A stretch of 64,000 nucleotides of DNA, taken from the NCBI GenBank assembly GCA_016927905.1, contig JAFGLW010000031.1, positions 62,001 through 126,000 of the forward strand, given 5' to 3'. Positions 26,015 to 35,312 of the stretch are shown here, in pieces (positions within the stretch are counted from its first letter, which is position 1; each line of letters opens with the position of its first letter). Origin of the DNA: a candidate division CSSED10-310 bacterium. Lineage in GTDB: Bacteria > CSSED10-310 > JAFGJC01. The notes under the pieces are model-generated. The model ran no database searches and was not told where the DNA came from. It saw only the letters and a list, made by a program, of their open reading frames with translations. A program made the translations under genes and the position numbers.

Positions 26015-29000
26015 TCAATCAGGATAGATCACAAAATAGGGCCAGGGCGCGCTTTTCTGACCCTGGATATCGGAGGCGATGATGTTCAATTCGTAAGTTC
26101 CGGGAGTCAGCATGTCCGGACCGATTTCAGCGGTATATCCGTAGATGCCGTCACCTGCGGCAAAATCCCGGTGCTGCCCGTCATCTTCGAGCATGACGCC
26201 GGTGGGAATGGGTCCATAGAAGAGTTCTACCGACTGGACCTGATATCCCGATGTCCCGGGGGCCGCCGCTGCCAGGATGACCAGCGTGCCGCCATTCGTC
26301 GCAGTCAGACGGGTATCCATGAAACCGGCATACAGAATGGATGGCCCCGAACTCGGGCCGGCACCTTCGGACCGGCCGGCCGGTCCCCAGCCCGGCGGCA
26401 TCGCCGCATCATCTCCAGCCACCGTCAGGTACGGCCAGATATCACTTTCTTTGCCCTGTGCATCGGTAGCTTTCAGCTCCAGCATCCACCTGTCGGGAAT
26501 CATGCCGGGCGGAATCTGGGCCTGGAATCCCCAGATCCCGTCACCGGCCGAACCGTCCCCGTGCATGCCGTCGTCATGGAGATCGAGACCGGTCGACCAG
26601 CCCTGGTAGACCACCTCCACACCCTCCAGATCTCCCCCGTGATCCACAACCCAGGCCAGGAACTGCATTGTTCCGCCGGCTGACGCGGTTACTCTCAGAT
26701 TACCGTAACCACCCATCCAGATACGTGGAGCCGGATTGACTGTGGTGAATGAAAACGGTACGGGCTCCATGACATTGGGCGGAATATGGAGATCCCGACC
26801 GCGGATCACTCCGGAAACCGGCACGTTATATGGCCAGCCGCCTTCCGGCAGGAACGTGCAGGAATATCCCTTCCGGTAGATGTGAAATTTCTCCTGTATA
26901 TCCGGCGTGTAGACGATGCCGTCAATCTCGATCTCTATGGAATCCGGATCCACATGCGTCTGCCCGTCATCCAGGATCTCGAATGTCAGCGGTGTCAGGT
27001 TGTCGACATCAGCGGCTCCCGCACCCGGAGACAGATCTTGCACATAGGGCGCATAGTGATCCGATTCGATCTGGAAAGAATAGACCAGCGGCGGATCGAT
27101 GGAATGGGGCGGGTAGCAGTTGTCTGCGGCTGTGAAATGCACCTCCACGGTTGAATCGAAATTAAAAATGCCCAGATTGTTATGGGTGACCCTGTACCCC
27201 TTGTAGATCGGTTCCAGCTCCAGTTGAACCGCAAATCCGCCGATCCACATCCGGATACTCTCCGGATCAACGCCTTCCTCGGGATCGTAGACTTCGAGCG
27301 TGATGTCGGTGTAAGCGTTGACTCCGGTTTGATTGGGAGCTGGATTGTGGTTCCGGGTCCGGGGTGGATAGGTCGGATAGGGTGTGGGAGTGGAAGTGGG
27401 CGGGCGGGCGGTGGGAGTGGGTCTGGGTGTCCCGGTACTGGACGGCGGGGAAGCCGTGGGAGTGGGTTTCAAACCGAATCCGAAAGCCTTCACGACATTT
27501 CCCGTATCCACAGCGATCACTTCACCCCGGTTGCTGAATCCGGCGGCACGCACTACCGGCTGATCGAAGGGTGCCGTCCATCTGATTTCACCTTCCGCCG
27601 AACACGCAACCAGACCGTTTTCGGGATTGCCGAAGTATAAATTCCCGAATCCGTCGGCAACTGCAGGGCCGCCGCCATATTCAATGCCGGTCTTGACCCA
27701 CTGGGGCGTGCCTTCGGTATTGAGAGCGACCATGGTTCCGGATGTATCGAATACTGAAATGAAAACCACCTGCTGCTCAAATAACACCAGCGGTCCGGCG
27801 GGGGCCTTGTTGACGATATACTCCCATCGGAACGAACCGCCGGGATTCAGGCTGATGATCCTGCCGGCGGCAGTGACCCAGTAGGTGTTCCCATCCGCAT
27901 CCTGGGACGGGCCGAACTGGAGCTCGTTTCCCAGATCCACATCCCAGTTGAATGCGCCCTGGACAACGCTGCGTGACCTGGCAAATCCGTCCTGGGTTCC
28001 GAACACGACGAACAGTTCATCCGGTGTCAGAACGGCACCACATTGCACCGGGCTGCCCACATCGATTGTCCAGCGCATTCCGCCGGATGCCCCGATGCTC
28101 ATGAAATTGCCTTCTTCCGAACCAACATATACATGACCCTGGGAATCCGATATCAGATCCGATTCGATGGTCTGGACGGTGGGATACGCCCAATCTTCCT
28201 CGCCCAGGCAGTTGTAAGCCCTGAAAGTGCCCTCTGAATCCACCGCCACCACTCCGCCGGTTATCCGCGTCAGGGGTTCACCGACGAAATTGTATTCATC
28301 CCCGGCCGACCACCCGGGCGAACCATCCTTGAACAGCATCTTCACGCCCGTCTCGGTCGACATGAACACACGCCCCTCCTTGTCCAGAACAGGCGATGAA
28401 TGGAGCTGCTCGCTGAATGCAACTCCCCAGACCAATTTCTGGGCGTTGGGACCGGCGAAACTGCCGGCTCCCGTCCGGGATGCGTCATGCCGGTACATCG
28501 GCCAGGGATCTTCGGTCGAATCGGTGTCCCACTGGAACAGGAAGGAGTGGGCGTTCATGGTGTATCCTTCCATATCGAAAATCAGCTCCGACCTTCCATC
28601 ACCGTTGAAATCATAAGAAATCACATCTTCACCGAACTGACCGACCCCGACCTGATCCACTTCCGCATAAACATCGTCGGAAACCGATTCGAAGATGTGA
28701 CCGTTCCCGTCATTGCCGTAGACAACCAACTGGTGCGTTGCATCTCCCTTCAGATCCGCAACCGCGATATCTTCACCGCCGAATGCGAGATTTGTCGTCG
28801 GCGCATATTGATCGACCGCATAGGATTCCCAGACCTGGATGCTGCTGGAAACGATCACGAAAATCTCGGGCTTCCCGTCATTGTCCACGTCGCCGGCGGT
28901 CAAATTGTAATGCGAACCCTGATCGTTGGTATATTCTTCCGTTCTCTCGCCGGACGCCGCATAAGAAAAAATGAAAAGTCCGTCATACCGGGTAGTGGCT

Positions 29001-29668
29001 GCGACCTCGAGCTGCCCGTCATTGTCGAAATCCATGATCTCCAGTTCGACGAAATCCCGGGTATCCATATCCACCGGTTCCAGGACATTGTCGGCGGGGC
29101 ATTTATAAACATTCAGACCGTAACATGCCACAATCAGTTCCTTGAATCCGTCCGCATCGATATCCCGGATTGCCGCCGATCCCCTCGTGTTTGTGTCGAT
29201 CGGGAATACATCCACCAGGATCTGGGGAAATCCTCCCGGAGTCTCGGCTTCGTACCATGTCAACTGATATCCGTCCTGGATGAAAAGATCCCCCTTGCCG
29301 TCATCGTCGATATCCCCGGCTGCAACGGGATATATCCCCAGCTGTTCCGACCGGAATACCTCGGCATAGCGGTTCTGTCCCTGATGCTCGTATGCGCTGA
29401 TCCAGCTGTGGGTCTGATCGGTATGTCGGACCCACCTCTCGACGATTCCGTCTCCGTCGGTATCCCCGATGCAGAAATCGCGGTAATCGACTTCGTCGGC
29501 AATGGGAAACGCCGCCACCGCAACAAGAGGATACACCTCCCTGCCCATGAACCGGTCAATCAATTGAAACAGGGACGGCATCCGGAAATCATATCCGGAA
29601 CTGACGGCAACCAGCACCAGGGAAATCAATGCGGAACTGACAATAAAAGCAATCTCCGACTTTTTCAT
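26015..29668 (-). CDS. Large exported beta-propeller protein (FG-GAP/VCBS, PQQ-like, TPTP linker, twin C-terminal domains)
   Basis: About 1217 residues. A signal or anchor helix (FIVSSALISLVLVAVSSG) leads into about eight FG-GAP/VCBS-type repeats with Ca-binding DxDxDG loops (GDTDGDGIVERW, GDIDDDGKGDLF, GDVDNDGKPEIF). A PQQ-like seven-bladed propeller follows (about 400-760). Then come a short TPTP linker, an Ig-like region (about 800-1000), and two related C-terminal domains of about 110 residues, each with DDG..GD..AGDGIxG and an ending WPYxxV. These resemble 'choice-of-anchor X' type domains. AGGAG sites fit both ATG 29674 and 29668. Its own terminator makes it a separate unit. Likely surface display or adhesion; no catalytic site seen. 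Confidence 0.8.
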   Translation of the reverse strand: MKKSEIAFIVSSALISLVLVAVSSGYDFRMPSLFQLIDRFMGREVYPLVAVAAFPIADEVDYRDFCIGDTDGDGIVERWVRHTDQTHSWISAYEHQGQNRYAEVFRSEQLGIYPVAAGDIDDDGKGDLFIQDGYQLTWYEAETPGGFPQILVDVFPIDTNTRGSAAIRDIDADGFKELIVACYGLNVYKCPADNVLEPVDMDTRDFVELEIMDFDNDGQLEVAATTRYDGLFIFSYAASGERTEEYTNDQGSHYNLTAGDVDNDGKPEIFVIVSSSIQVWESYAVDQYAPTTNLAFGGEDIAVADLKGDATHQLVVYGNDGNGHIFESVSDDVYAEVDQVGVGQFGEDVISYDFNGDGRSELIFDMEGYTMNAHSFLFQWDTDSTEDPWPMYRHDASRTGAGSFAGPNAQKLVWGVAFSEQLHSSPVLDKEGRVFMSTETGVKMLFKDGSPGWSAGDEYNFVGEPLTRITGGVVAVDSEGTFRAYNCLGEEDWAYPTVQTIESDLISDSQGHVYVGSEEGNFMSIGASGGMRWTIDVGSPVQCGAVLTPDELFVVFGTQDGFARSRSVVQGAFNWDVDLGNELQFGPSQDADGNTYWVTAAGRIISLNPGGSFRWEYIVNKAPAGPLVLFEQQVVFISVFDTSGTMVALNTEGTPQWVKTGIEYGGGPAVADGFGNLYFGNPENGLVACSAEGEIRWTAPFDQPVVRAAGFSNRGEVIAVDTGNVVKAFGFGLKPTPTASPPSSTGTPRPTPTARPPTSTPTPYPTYPPRTRNHNPAPNQTGVNAYTDITLEVYDPEEGVDPESIRMWIGGFAVQLELEPIYKGYRVTHNNLGIFNFDSTVEVHFTAADNCYPPHSIDPPLVYSFQIESDHYAPYVQDLSPGAGAADVDNLTPLTFEILDDGQTHVDPDSIEIEIDGIVYTPDIQEKFHIYRKGYSCTFLPEGGWPYNVPVSGVIRGRDLHIPPNVMEPVPFSFTTVNPAPRIWMGGYGNLRVTASAGGTMQFLAWVVDHGGDLEGVEVVYQGWSTGLDLHDDGMHGDGSAGDGIWGFQAQIPPGMIPDRWMLELKATDAQGKESDIWPYLTVAGDDAAMPPGWGPAGRSEGAGPSSGPSILYAGFMDTRLTATNGGTLVILAAAAPGTSGYQVQSVELFYGPIPTGVMLEDDGQHRDFAAGDGIYGYTAEIGPDMLTPGTYELNIIASDIQGQKSAPWPYFVIYPD

Positions 29669-29956
29669 GATCATCTCCTCTCCTGACGCATCCGGAGCGT
29701 TCGAGCGAAAAAATCACTCCCACCTCATTCAGCTTGATAGGATGCGGCAGATCAGGTCTTTTGTGCATGATAACATTTTTTTTGATGTTGACCTAAAGAC
29801 GCATCCGCCGGCCATCCGGCATCTACGGGAAATCGGCTTCGAAAATATGCTTTTCGCTTGAATTTCAATTCCGATGCCTGTATTGGTTTGGCAGCAGGAG
29901 CAATCCTGTATGTTCAACGCGCCGGTCTTGATCTCAACATTTAACAAGGAGGAATC

Positions 29957-31351
29957 ATGAGTTTCATAGATACAGTCAATCGGGAATATGAGAAAATGGT
30001 CGGAGAAACCGATCCGGTGGCCCAATTGAAGATTCTGACCGAAAAGATGTGGGAAAAAGGGATGTTCATGGAAATGCACGGCAAGAAACATCCATTCCCG
30101 ACTTTTCTGAAACCCTATTTTGTGGATATGAGGCACCGGGATCTGATTTCCAGGCATACCCGAAATATCATCCGGGGAGTTGAAAAGGTGGGGAAACTTT
30201 TCCTGGACGGGTACAATTTCGAGGGACTGGTGCACCAGGAGGGCCTCATTGCCGAGTTGTCCCGCGTGGATCCAGTCTATCCGAGTTTTCAGGTCATGGT
30301 CCGGCTGGACTGCTTTTATCATCCGGAATCCGGCGAGATGAAATTCCTGGAATTCAACTGCGGTGATCCGAGCGGGATGGGGTGGCACGACGCCATGCTG
30401 GACATCTTCATGGCCATGCCGGCCATAAAGAAGCTGTGCGAACGCTTTGATGTGCATACCGACCATCTCCTGGAATCCCATCTGAATGCCATGTTGAAAA
30501 AGTACCGCGAGTTCTGTGAGGTCAAAGGCTTTCCGGCCAAGGAGAACCCGGTCTTCGCGATCGTCTGCTGGAAGGAATCCACCATTATTACCGACGTCCT
30601 GGAGATTGTGGAAACCTACAAGCGCAGGGGATATACAGCGGTCTTTGCGGATCCGGCCGATTTCAAATATGACGGTGAACATGTCACCGTCAACGGCACA
30701 TTGATCGACGCCGTGTACCGGGATGCCATCGACGATTTCATCAAACCCGAATTCTGGCCGCACTGCCAGGATATCATCTCAGCCTACCGGGACGGCAATA
30801 TCTGTTTCGTCAATCCGGTGCGTGCCGCAACCGGAGATTTCAAAACGCTTCCGGCCATCATGAGCGATGAGAAGTACCGGAAGCTGTTCACCGAGGAGGA
30901 ATGGCAGACCATGCTGGAAACCGTACCCTGGACACGCTTGATCCGGCCAGGTGAAAAAGTGAATTACATGGGTGAAACCGCCGAGATCACCGAACTGATG
31001 AAAGGGAACAAGGACGCTTTCGTTCTGAAACCAAACGTCGGATATGGCGGTTTCGGTATCTTCATCGGGTTGGATTGCAGCCAGAATGACTGGAACAATG
31101 CTGTGGACAAAGCTGCGCAACCGGGAGCCGACTGCGCCGTCCAGGAATTTGTCCGGATTCCTCTGGATACTTTCCCGGTGGTCGAAAACGATCAATACCT
31201 GGGGTTCCAGCCACGGAAAGTCAATATCAATTACTGGTCCCATGCCGGGGAGTTTGCCGGGGCGTTTCTGCGTGCCGCCGTCGGAAACATCATCAACGTG
31301 CACCAGGGAGGGGGACTGGTTCCCGTGTTTTTCCTCAGCGAAAAACACTGA
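29957..31351 (+). CDS. Circularly permuted ATP-grasp / glutathionylspermidine-synthase-like protein
   Basis: The 464-residue enzyme has a preATP-grasp region with EFNCGDPSGMGWHD and a C-terminal ATP-binding segment FVLKPNVGYGGFGIFIG. After that comes NYWSHAGEFAGAFLRAAVG and a glycine-rich end VHQGGGLVPVFFL. This order is that of circularly permuted ATP-grasp and glutathionylspermidine-synthetase-like ligases, which form peptide or amide bonds. The CHAP amidase domain of true E. coli Gsp synthetase is absent. No carrier or partner gene is next to it. AAGGAGG precedes the ATG. The 282 bases upstream are shared with the divergent propeller gene and are AT-rich; no strong promoter stands out. Confidence 0.6.
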   Translation: MSFIDTVNREYEKMVGETDPVAQLKILTEKMWEKGMFMEMHGKKHPFPTFLKPYFVDMRHRDLISRHTRNIIRGVEKVGKLFLDGYNFEGLVHQEGLIAELSRVDPVYPSFQVMVRLDCFYHPESGEMKFLEFNCGDPSGMGWHDAMLDIFMAMPAIKKLCERFDVHTDHLLESHLNAMLKKYREFCEVKGFPAKENPVFAIVCWKESTIITDVLEIVETYKRRGYTAVFADPADFKYDGEHVTVNGTLIDAVYRDAIDDFIKPEFWPHCQDIISAYRDGNICFVNPVRAATGDFKTLPAIMSDEKYRKLFTEEEWQTMLETVPWTRLIRPGEKVNYMGETAEITELMKGNKDAFVLKPNVGYGGFGIFIGLDCSQNDWNNAVDKAAQPGADCAVQEFVRIPLDTFPVVENDQYLGFQPRKVNINYWSHAGEFAGAFLRAAVGNIINVHQGGGLVPVFFLSEKH

Positions 31352-31367
31352 CCGTCAACGTAAAATC

Positions 31368-31405
31368 GATTTGCCGGCCGGAAGAACTCCGGATTTGCCG
31401 GCCGG
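31368..31405 (+). repeat. 14-bp direct repeat pair upstream of the ClC gene
   Basis: GATTTGCCGGCCGG occurs at 31368-31381 and again at 31392-31405, exactly 24 bases apart. Each contains the palindrome CCGGCCGG or part of it. A GGTTTCGG/CCGAAACC inverted repeat follows at about 31413-31439. No T tract, so not a standard terminator; possible regulator sites for the ClC gene. Confidence 0.5.
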
Positions 31406-31458
31406 CATCACGGGGTTTCGGATCCGGGCCCCGAAACCGATGCCCGGATCGGTAAAAT

Positions 31459-33501
31459 ATGAAGAAACTGCTGAGTTCGACTTTATGCAATACGAGTGAT
31501 TTTTTCAAGTTGCATCAGAACATATATATTCTGATTCTGTCCCTGGGTATCGGCGTACTCGGCGGCTACGGCGCGATTATCTTCCGGTACCTGATCAACC
31601 TTGTTCAGACGATCTCCATCACCGGCGGGGAAAACATCATAGATGCGCTGCGAGCCACCCCGTGGTATATCCTGCTGGTCATCCCCATGCTGGGAGGATT
31701 TTTGGTAGGACCCCTGATATATTTTTTCGCCCGGGAAGCCAAAGGGCATGGCGTACCGGAGGTGATGGAAGCCGTTGCGTTGCGGGGCGGCCGCATCCGG
31801 TTCAGGGTCGTGATCGTGAAATGCCTGGCTTCCGCCATCACCATCGGTACCGGCGGTTCGGTGGGCCGGGAAGGACCGATCGTCCAGATCGGTTCCGCCA
31901 TCGGTTCCGCCGTCGGCCAGTGGCTGTGTCTGACACCTCAGCGCATCAAAACCCTGGTCGCGTGCGGCGCTGCTGCGGGCATTGCCGCGACCTTTAATGC
32001 CCCGATCGCCGGCGTTCTGTTTTCCGTGGAAATCATCCTGGGTAATTTCGCCATCCACACCTTCAGCCCCATCGTGGTTTCCTCGGTCATCTCGACCGTA
32101 ATATCTCATTACCATCTGGGGAATCATCCCGCATTTCATATCCCCCAGTACATGCTGAAAAGCGCCTGGGAACTGATCCTGTATCTGGCACTCGGAATCG
32201 TTATCGCCATCATCGGAATCCTGTTCATGCGAAGCGTCGAATGGCAGGAAAACTTCTTCTCGGGATTGAAACTGCCCGATTACCTGAAAACGCCGCTGGG
32301 CCTGCTGGGACTGGGAATCATGATTGTTTTCTTCCCGCACATCTACGGCAACGGATACGAAACCATCACTTTGACTCTGCACGGAAACCTGACCCTGCTG
32401 ATGCTGCTGGCATTGATTCCAATTAAAATATTTGCAACATCCCTGACCCTTGGCGCCGGCGGATCGGGCGGGATCTTCGCACCATCTCTGTTCATCGGGG
32501 CAACGGCAGGTGGCGCTTTCGGGCATATTGCACACCGCCTGTTCCCCGGCGTGGCTGCATCCAGCGGCGCTTACGCGCTGGTCGGAATGGCTGCACTGGT
32601 GGGCGCCGTGACCCACGCGCCCGTAACCGCCATCATCATACTGTTCGAGCTGACGGGCGACTACAAAATCATCATTCCCCTCATGTTCTCCTGCATCATC
32701 GCCACCCTGATCACCTCCAGCCTTCAGAAGGATTCCATCTATACCGCCAAACTGAGCCGGAGAGGCGTCAATCTGAATGTGGGGCTTGAATCCACAATCA
32801 TGAAGCGGAACCTGGTGCGGGATATCATGCAGGTGAACGTACGGACGATCGATCCCGACATGCCGTTCAGCAACCTGTTTAACTTCATGCTGAACAACCG
32901 GGGTGAACACCTGTACGTGGTGGGAATGGACCGTATTTATCTGGGAGAAGTCTGCTTTCACCATGTGTCCAAAATGCTTCAGAAAGAAGGCATCCACGCC
33001 AGACGACGGGCGATCGATGTCATGAACCACGCCTATCCGATCGTGAGTCCGGATGAATCGCTCATGCGGTGCGTACACCTGTTCGGTATGGCCGGCGTGG
33101 AGGAACTGCCGGTGGTTAACCCGGAAACACGGGAATTCATGGGCATCATCACCTATCGCGATCTTTTCAATCTCTATAACCGGGAAATATTACGGGAAGG
33201 ATCGCTCGGATTGAAATTCGTGACGCGCTCGGAGGAGGAGCCGCGGAGCGATTATGTCAATATTCCGGAAGGCTATACCGTGGAATTGTGCCCGGTTGTC
33301 AACAGACTGGTGGGAGTCTCCGTCAAGGAATTGGATCTCCGCAACCGCTATGATGTCAATATCGTCGCCGTCCGGTCGGCAGCTGGAGGGGAGGGGGATT
33401 CCGAAATACCCGCTCCCGACAGAGTGCTGACACGACAGGATGTGCTGGTGGTGATCGGTCTGAAGGAAAACCTGAACCGCCTTCGCAGGGAACTGACCTG
33501 A
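31459..33501 (+). CDS. ClC-family chloride channel/transporter with CBS and TrkA-C domains
   Basis: The 680-residue protein has a ClC membrane core to about residue 420. Its anion-site motifs are GHGVP (96-100, in place of the usual GSGIP), GREGP (136-140, with gating Glu138) and GGSGGIFAPSLFIGA. A pair of CBS domains (about 450-575) and a TrkA-C-like domain (about 595-680) follow; both usually bind nucleotides and regulate transport. The position that carries the 'proton glutamate' in E. coli ClC (FIIEEM) reads FSVEII here, so the second Glu is Ile. This hints at a channel or altered coupling. The ribosome site is weak. The DUF1844 gene converges with no gap. Confidence 0.9.
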   Translation: MKKLLSSTLCNTSDFFKLHQNIYILILSLGIGVLGGYGAIIFRYLINLVQTISITGGENIIDALRATPWYILLVIPMLGGFLVGPLIYFFAREAKGHGVPEVMEAVALRGGRIRFRVVIVKCLASAITIGTGGSVGREGPIVQIGSAIGSAVGQWLCLTPQRIKTLVACGAAAGIAATFNAPIAGVLFSVEIILGNFAIHTFSPIVVSSVISTVISHYHLGNHPAFHIPQYMLKSAWELILYLALGIVIAIIGILFMRSVEWQENFFSGLKLPDYLKTPLGLLGLGIMIVFFPHIYGNGYETITLTLHGNLTLLMLLALIPIKIFATSLTLGAGGSGGIFAPSLFIGATAGGAFGHIAHRLFPGVAASSGAYALVGMAALVGAVTHAPVTAIIILFELTGDYKIIIPLMFSCIIATLITSSLQKDSIYTAKLSRRGVNLNVGLESTIMKRNLVRDIMQVNVRTIDPDMPFSNLFNFMLNNRGEHLYVVGMDRIYLGEVCFHHVSKMLQKEGIHARRRAIDVMNHAYPIVSPDESLMRCVHLFGMAGVEELPVVNPETREFMGIITYRDLFNLYNREILREGSLGLKFVTRSEEEPRSDYVNIPEGYTVELCPVVNRLVGVSVKELDLRNRYDVNIVAVRSAAGGEGDSEIPAPDRVLTRQDVLVVIGLKENLNRLRRELT

Positions 33502-33798
33502 TCAGGACTTCGATTTCCGGGTCTCTCTGTCCAGTTCCCGGACATAGGTCATTCTGAGATTGGTGAGCGTTGCCGAAATCAGTGCTGATTCCTTTTCACT
33601 CAGATTGTTTCTGGTTTTGTTTTCCAGCATGGACAACATTTCGATGTTCATCTGAGCCATCTCCAGATCCTTTTCCACCTTTTCGGATCCAGGAGGGACT
33701 ATCTTGCCCATGGCCATCATGGCCGCATTGGAAAGAGACAGAACCAGATTGTTAAAAAGCAGTTCGGGCCATTGTTCCCTGGATATATCTTTCAACAT
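33502..33798 (-). CDS. DUF1844 domain protein
   Basis: The 98-residue protein matches DUF1844: FNNLVLSLSNAAMMAMGKI, then DLEMAQMNIEMLSMLENKTRNNLSEKESALISATLTNLRMTYV. Function unknown; often found beside DNA-repair or translation genes in diderm bacteria. GAGGAGGTG lies five bases before the ATG. It follows nth on the minus strand with 48 bases between and may be co-transcribed. Confidence 0.8.
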   Translation of the reverse strand: MLKDISREQWPELLFNNLVLSLSNAAMMAMGKIVPPGSEKVEKDLEMAQMNIEMLSMLENKTRNNLSEKESALISATLTNLRMTYVRELDRETRKSKS

Positions 33799-33846
33799 GT
33801 TTGCACCTCCTCAACGTCATGTGACTGCAAATGCGGCAATCCAGGA

Positions 33847-34491
33847 TCAGATACCGATCCTGGGGCAGAGACCGGAGATGACGCAGCGGTCGCATCCGGG
33901 TTTCCGGGCGGTGCAGGTGCGCCGTCCGTGATGAATGATCAGGTGTGACGCCGGTGTCCACCGCTCTCGGGGCAACAACGATTTCAGCTCGATTTCGATC
34001 TTGTCGGGATTGGTTTCCCGGGTCAGGCCCATCCGGCCGGACAGGCGGATGACATGGGTATCCACCATGACCGCCGGTTGGGCATACGCGTTCGCCAGAA
34101 CACAGTTGGCGGTTTTCCGCCCAACTCCCTCCAGCGCAATCAGCTCCGCCATGGTGTCCGGAACCCGGCCGCCATGAACATCAAGAAGCTCCCGGCAGCA
34201 GCTCTGGATGGATTTCGCCTTGTTGCGGAAAAATCCGGTCGACCGGATCTCATTCTCCAGCTCGACCCGATCGGCCTCCGCAAACGCCCGGACCGTGGGG
34301 TATTTTTTGAAAAGAGACGGCGTGACCATGTTCACCCGCGCATCCGTACACTGCGCCGACAGAATGGTGGCAACCAGACACTGTAACGGATTTGTGTAAT
34401 CCAGAGCGGATCCGGCATCCGGTATCGCCTTCTCCAGCCGGTCGATGATTGCCGCCAGCCGGCGTTTCCTGGTTTCCCTGCTTTCCTTCAT
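33847..34491 (-). CDS. nth: Endonuclease III (HhH-GPD, 4Fe-4S DNA glycosylase)
   Basis: Endonuclease III removes oxidised pyrimidines and cleaves the abasic site. The helix-hairpin-helix LEGVGRKTANCVLA contains the catalytic Lys, MVDTHVIRLSGRMGL carries the catalytic Asp, and the C-terminal cluster motif C-x6-C-x2-C-x5-C (CTARKPGC, DRC, ISGLC) is complete. At 214 residues the length is normal. AAGGAGG precedes the ATG by four bases. An eight-pair inverted repeat (33841-33863) overlaps its stop but has no T tract. Confidence 0.93.
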   Translation of the reverse strand: MKESRETRKRRLAAIIDRLEKAIPDAGSALDYTNPLQCLVATILSAQCTDARVNMVTPSLFKKYPTVRAFAEADRVELENEIRSTGFFRNKAKSIQSCCRELLDVHGGRVPDTMAELIALEGVGRKTANCVLANAYAQPAVMVDTHVIRLSGRMGLTRETNPDKIEIELKSLLPRERWTPASHLIIHHGRRTCTARKPGCDRCVISGLCPRIGI

Positions 34492-34561
34492 GTCCCCTCC
34501 TTAAGTGATGCTGGGTATTAACCGTATTTTAATTCCTGGATGGAGCCGTTACAATACGTCC

Positions 34562-35305
34562 ATGACACCCGGCCCTGCACTTCCTTCGGACCGGAATCCC
34601 GCCGGGTTTGGGATCGGGATCGGTCTGGCACGGATTAAAACCTTTTTCGGTTTCGAACGTTCATCCCTCCCGGATGGGGTGTCGACCGGGGCGGAACGGG
34701 AGATTCCGGAACCGGATGGGTTGTCCGACGAAGCATTGATGATGCAGTTTTCCAGACAGGGCAGGCAGGATGCATTCGAAACCCTATATCGGCGATACCG
34801 AAGGCAGATATTCGGTTTTTTCATAAACGGCACCGGATGCCGGGAACTGGCTGAGGAACTGTACCAGGAGCTCTTCATGAAAATCATTCAACACGCTGGA
34901 AATTACAGACCCACGGCTGCGTTCCGGACATGGATCTTCGCCATCGCCCGGAATCAGCTGCGGGATGCATACAGGCGCGGCAGTGTCAGGCAGATCATGC
35001 AATCCCTCGATTCTTCGACTGCTGAAACCGCAAATTCCCCCGTGGAACCGCCGGCGGACAAGGCGTCCAATCCGCACCGCCGGATCCAGGATGCCGAAAT
35101 CCGGAAAATCGTTCTGCAGACGCTTCGGGAACTGCCCCGGCACCAACGGGAAATGTTTTTGTTACGCGAATCGAACGGGTTGGATTTCAAGGATGCCGCA
35201 CGGATGGCATTCTGCTCTGTCAATACCGCCAAAAGCCGCATGAGATACGCCCTGATGCGGCTCCGGGAAGCTTTCACGGAACACGGCATCAGGCCGGAAA
35301 GGTGA
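34562..35305 (+). CDS. ECF-type RNA polymerase sigma factor
   Basis: Sigma region 2 is seen in AFETLYRRYRRQIFGFFI...ELAEELYQELFMKIIQ...FRTWIFAIARNQLRDAYRR. Region 4 follows in LRELPRHQREMFLLRESNGLDFKDAARMAFCSVNTAKSRMRYALMRLRE. Regions 1 and 3 are absent, as in extracytoplasmic-function sigmas. The start is unclear: ATG 34562 gives an extra 50-60 residues before region 2, and the frame can begin at GTG 34505. Neither has a good ribosome site, and a TACAAT at 34550-34555 may be a promoter -10, so a downstream start is also possible. The next gene, eight bases on, encodes its likely anti-sigma factor. Confidence 0.85.
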   Translation: MTPGPALPSDRNPAGFGIGIGLARIKTFFGFERSSLPDGVSTGAEREIPEPDGLSDEALMMQFSRQGRQDAFETLYRRYRRQIFGFFINGTGCRELAEELYQELFMKIIQHAGNYRPTAAFRTWIFAIARNQLRDAYRRGSVRQIMQSLDSSTAETANSPVEPPADKASNPHRRIQDAEIRKIVLQTLRELPRHQREMFLLRESNGLDFKDAARMAFCSVNTAKSRMRYALMRLREAFTEHGIRPER

Positions 35306-35312
35306 TCAGTTC

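Noticed and set aside
28400..29686. 428-codon plus-strand open frame opposite the propeller gene
   Set aside because: Antisense shadow of repeated FG-GAP coding; no ribosome site or family.
31483..33078. 531-codon minus-strand open frame opposite the ClC gene
   Set aside because: Composition is rich in His, Asp and Gln with no domain; the plus strand has clear ClC motifs across the same bases.
33841..33863. Eight-pair inverted repeat at the end of nth as a terminator
   Set aside because: No T tract follows on either strand and it overlaps the stop codon; left as an unexplained hairpin.
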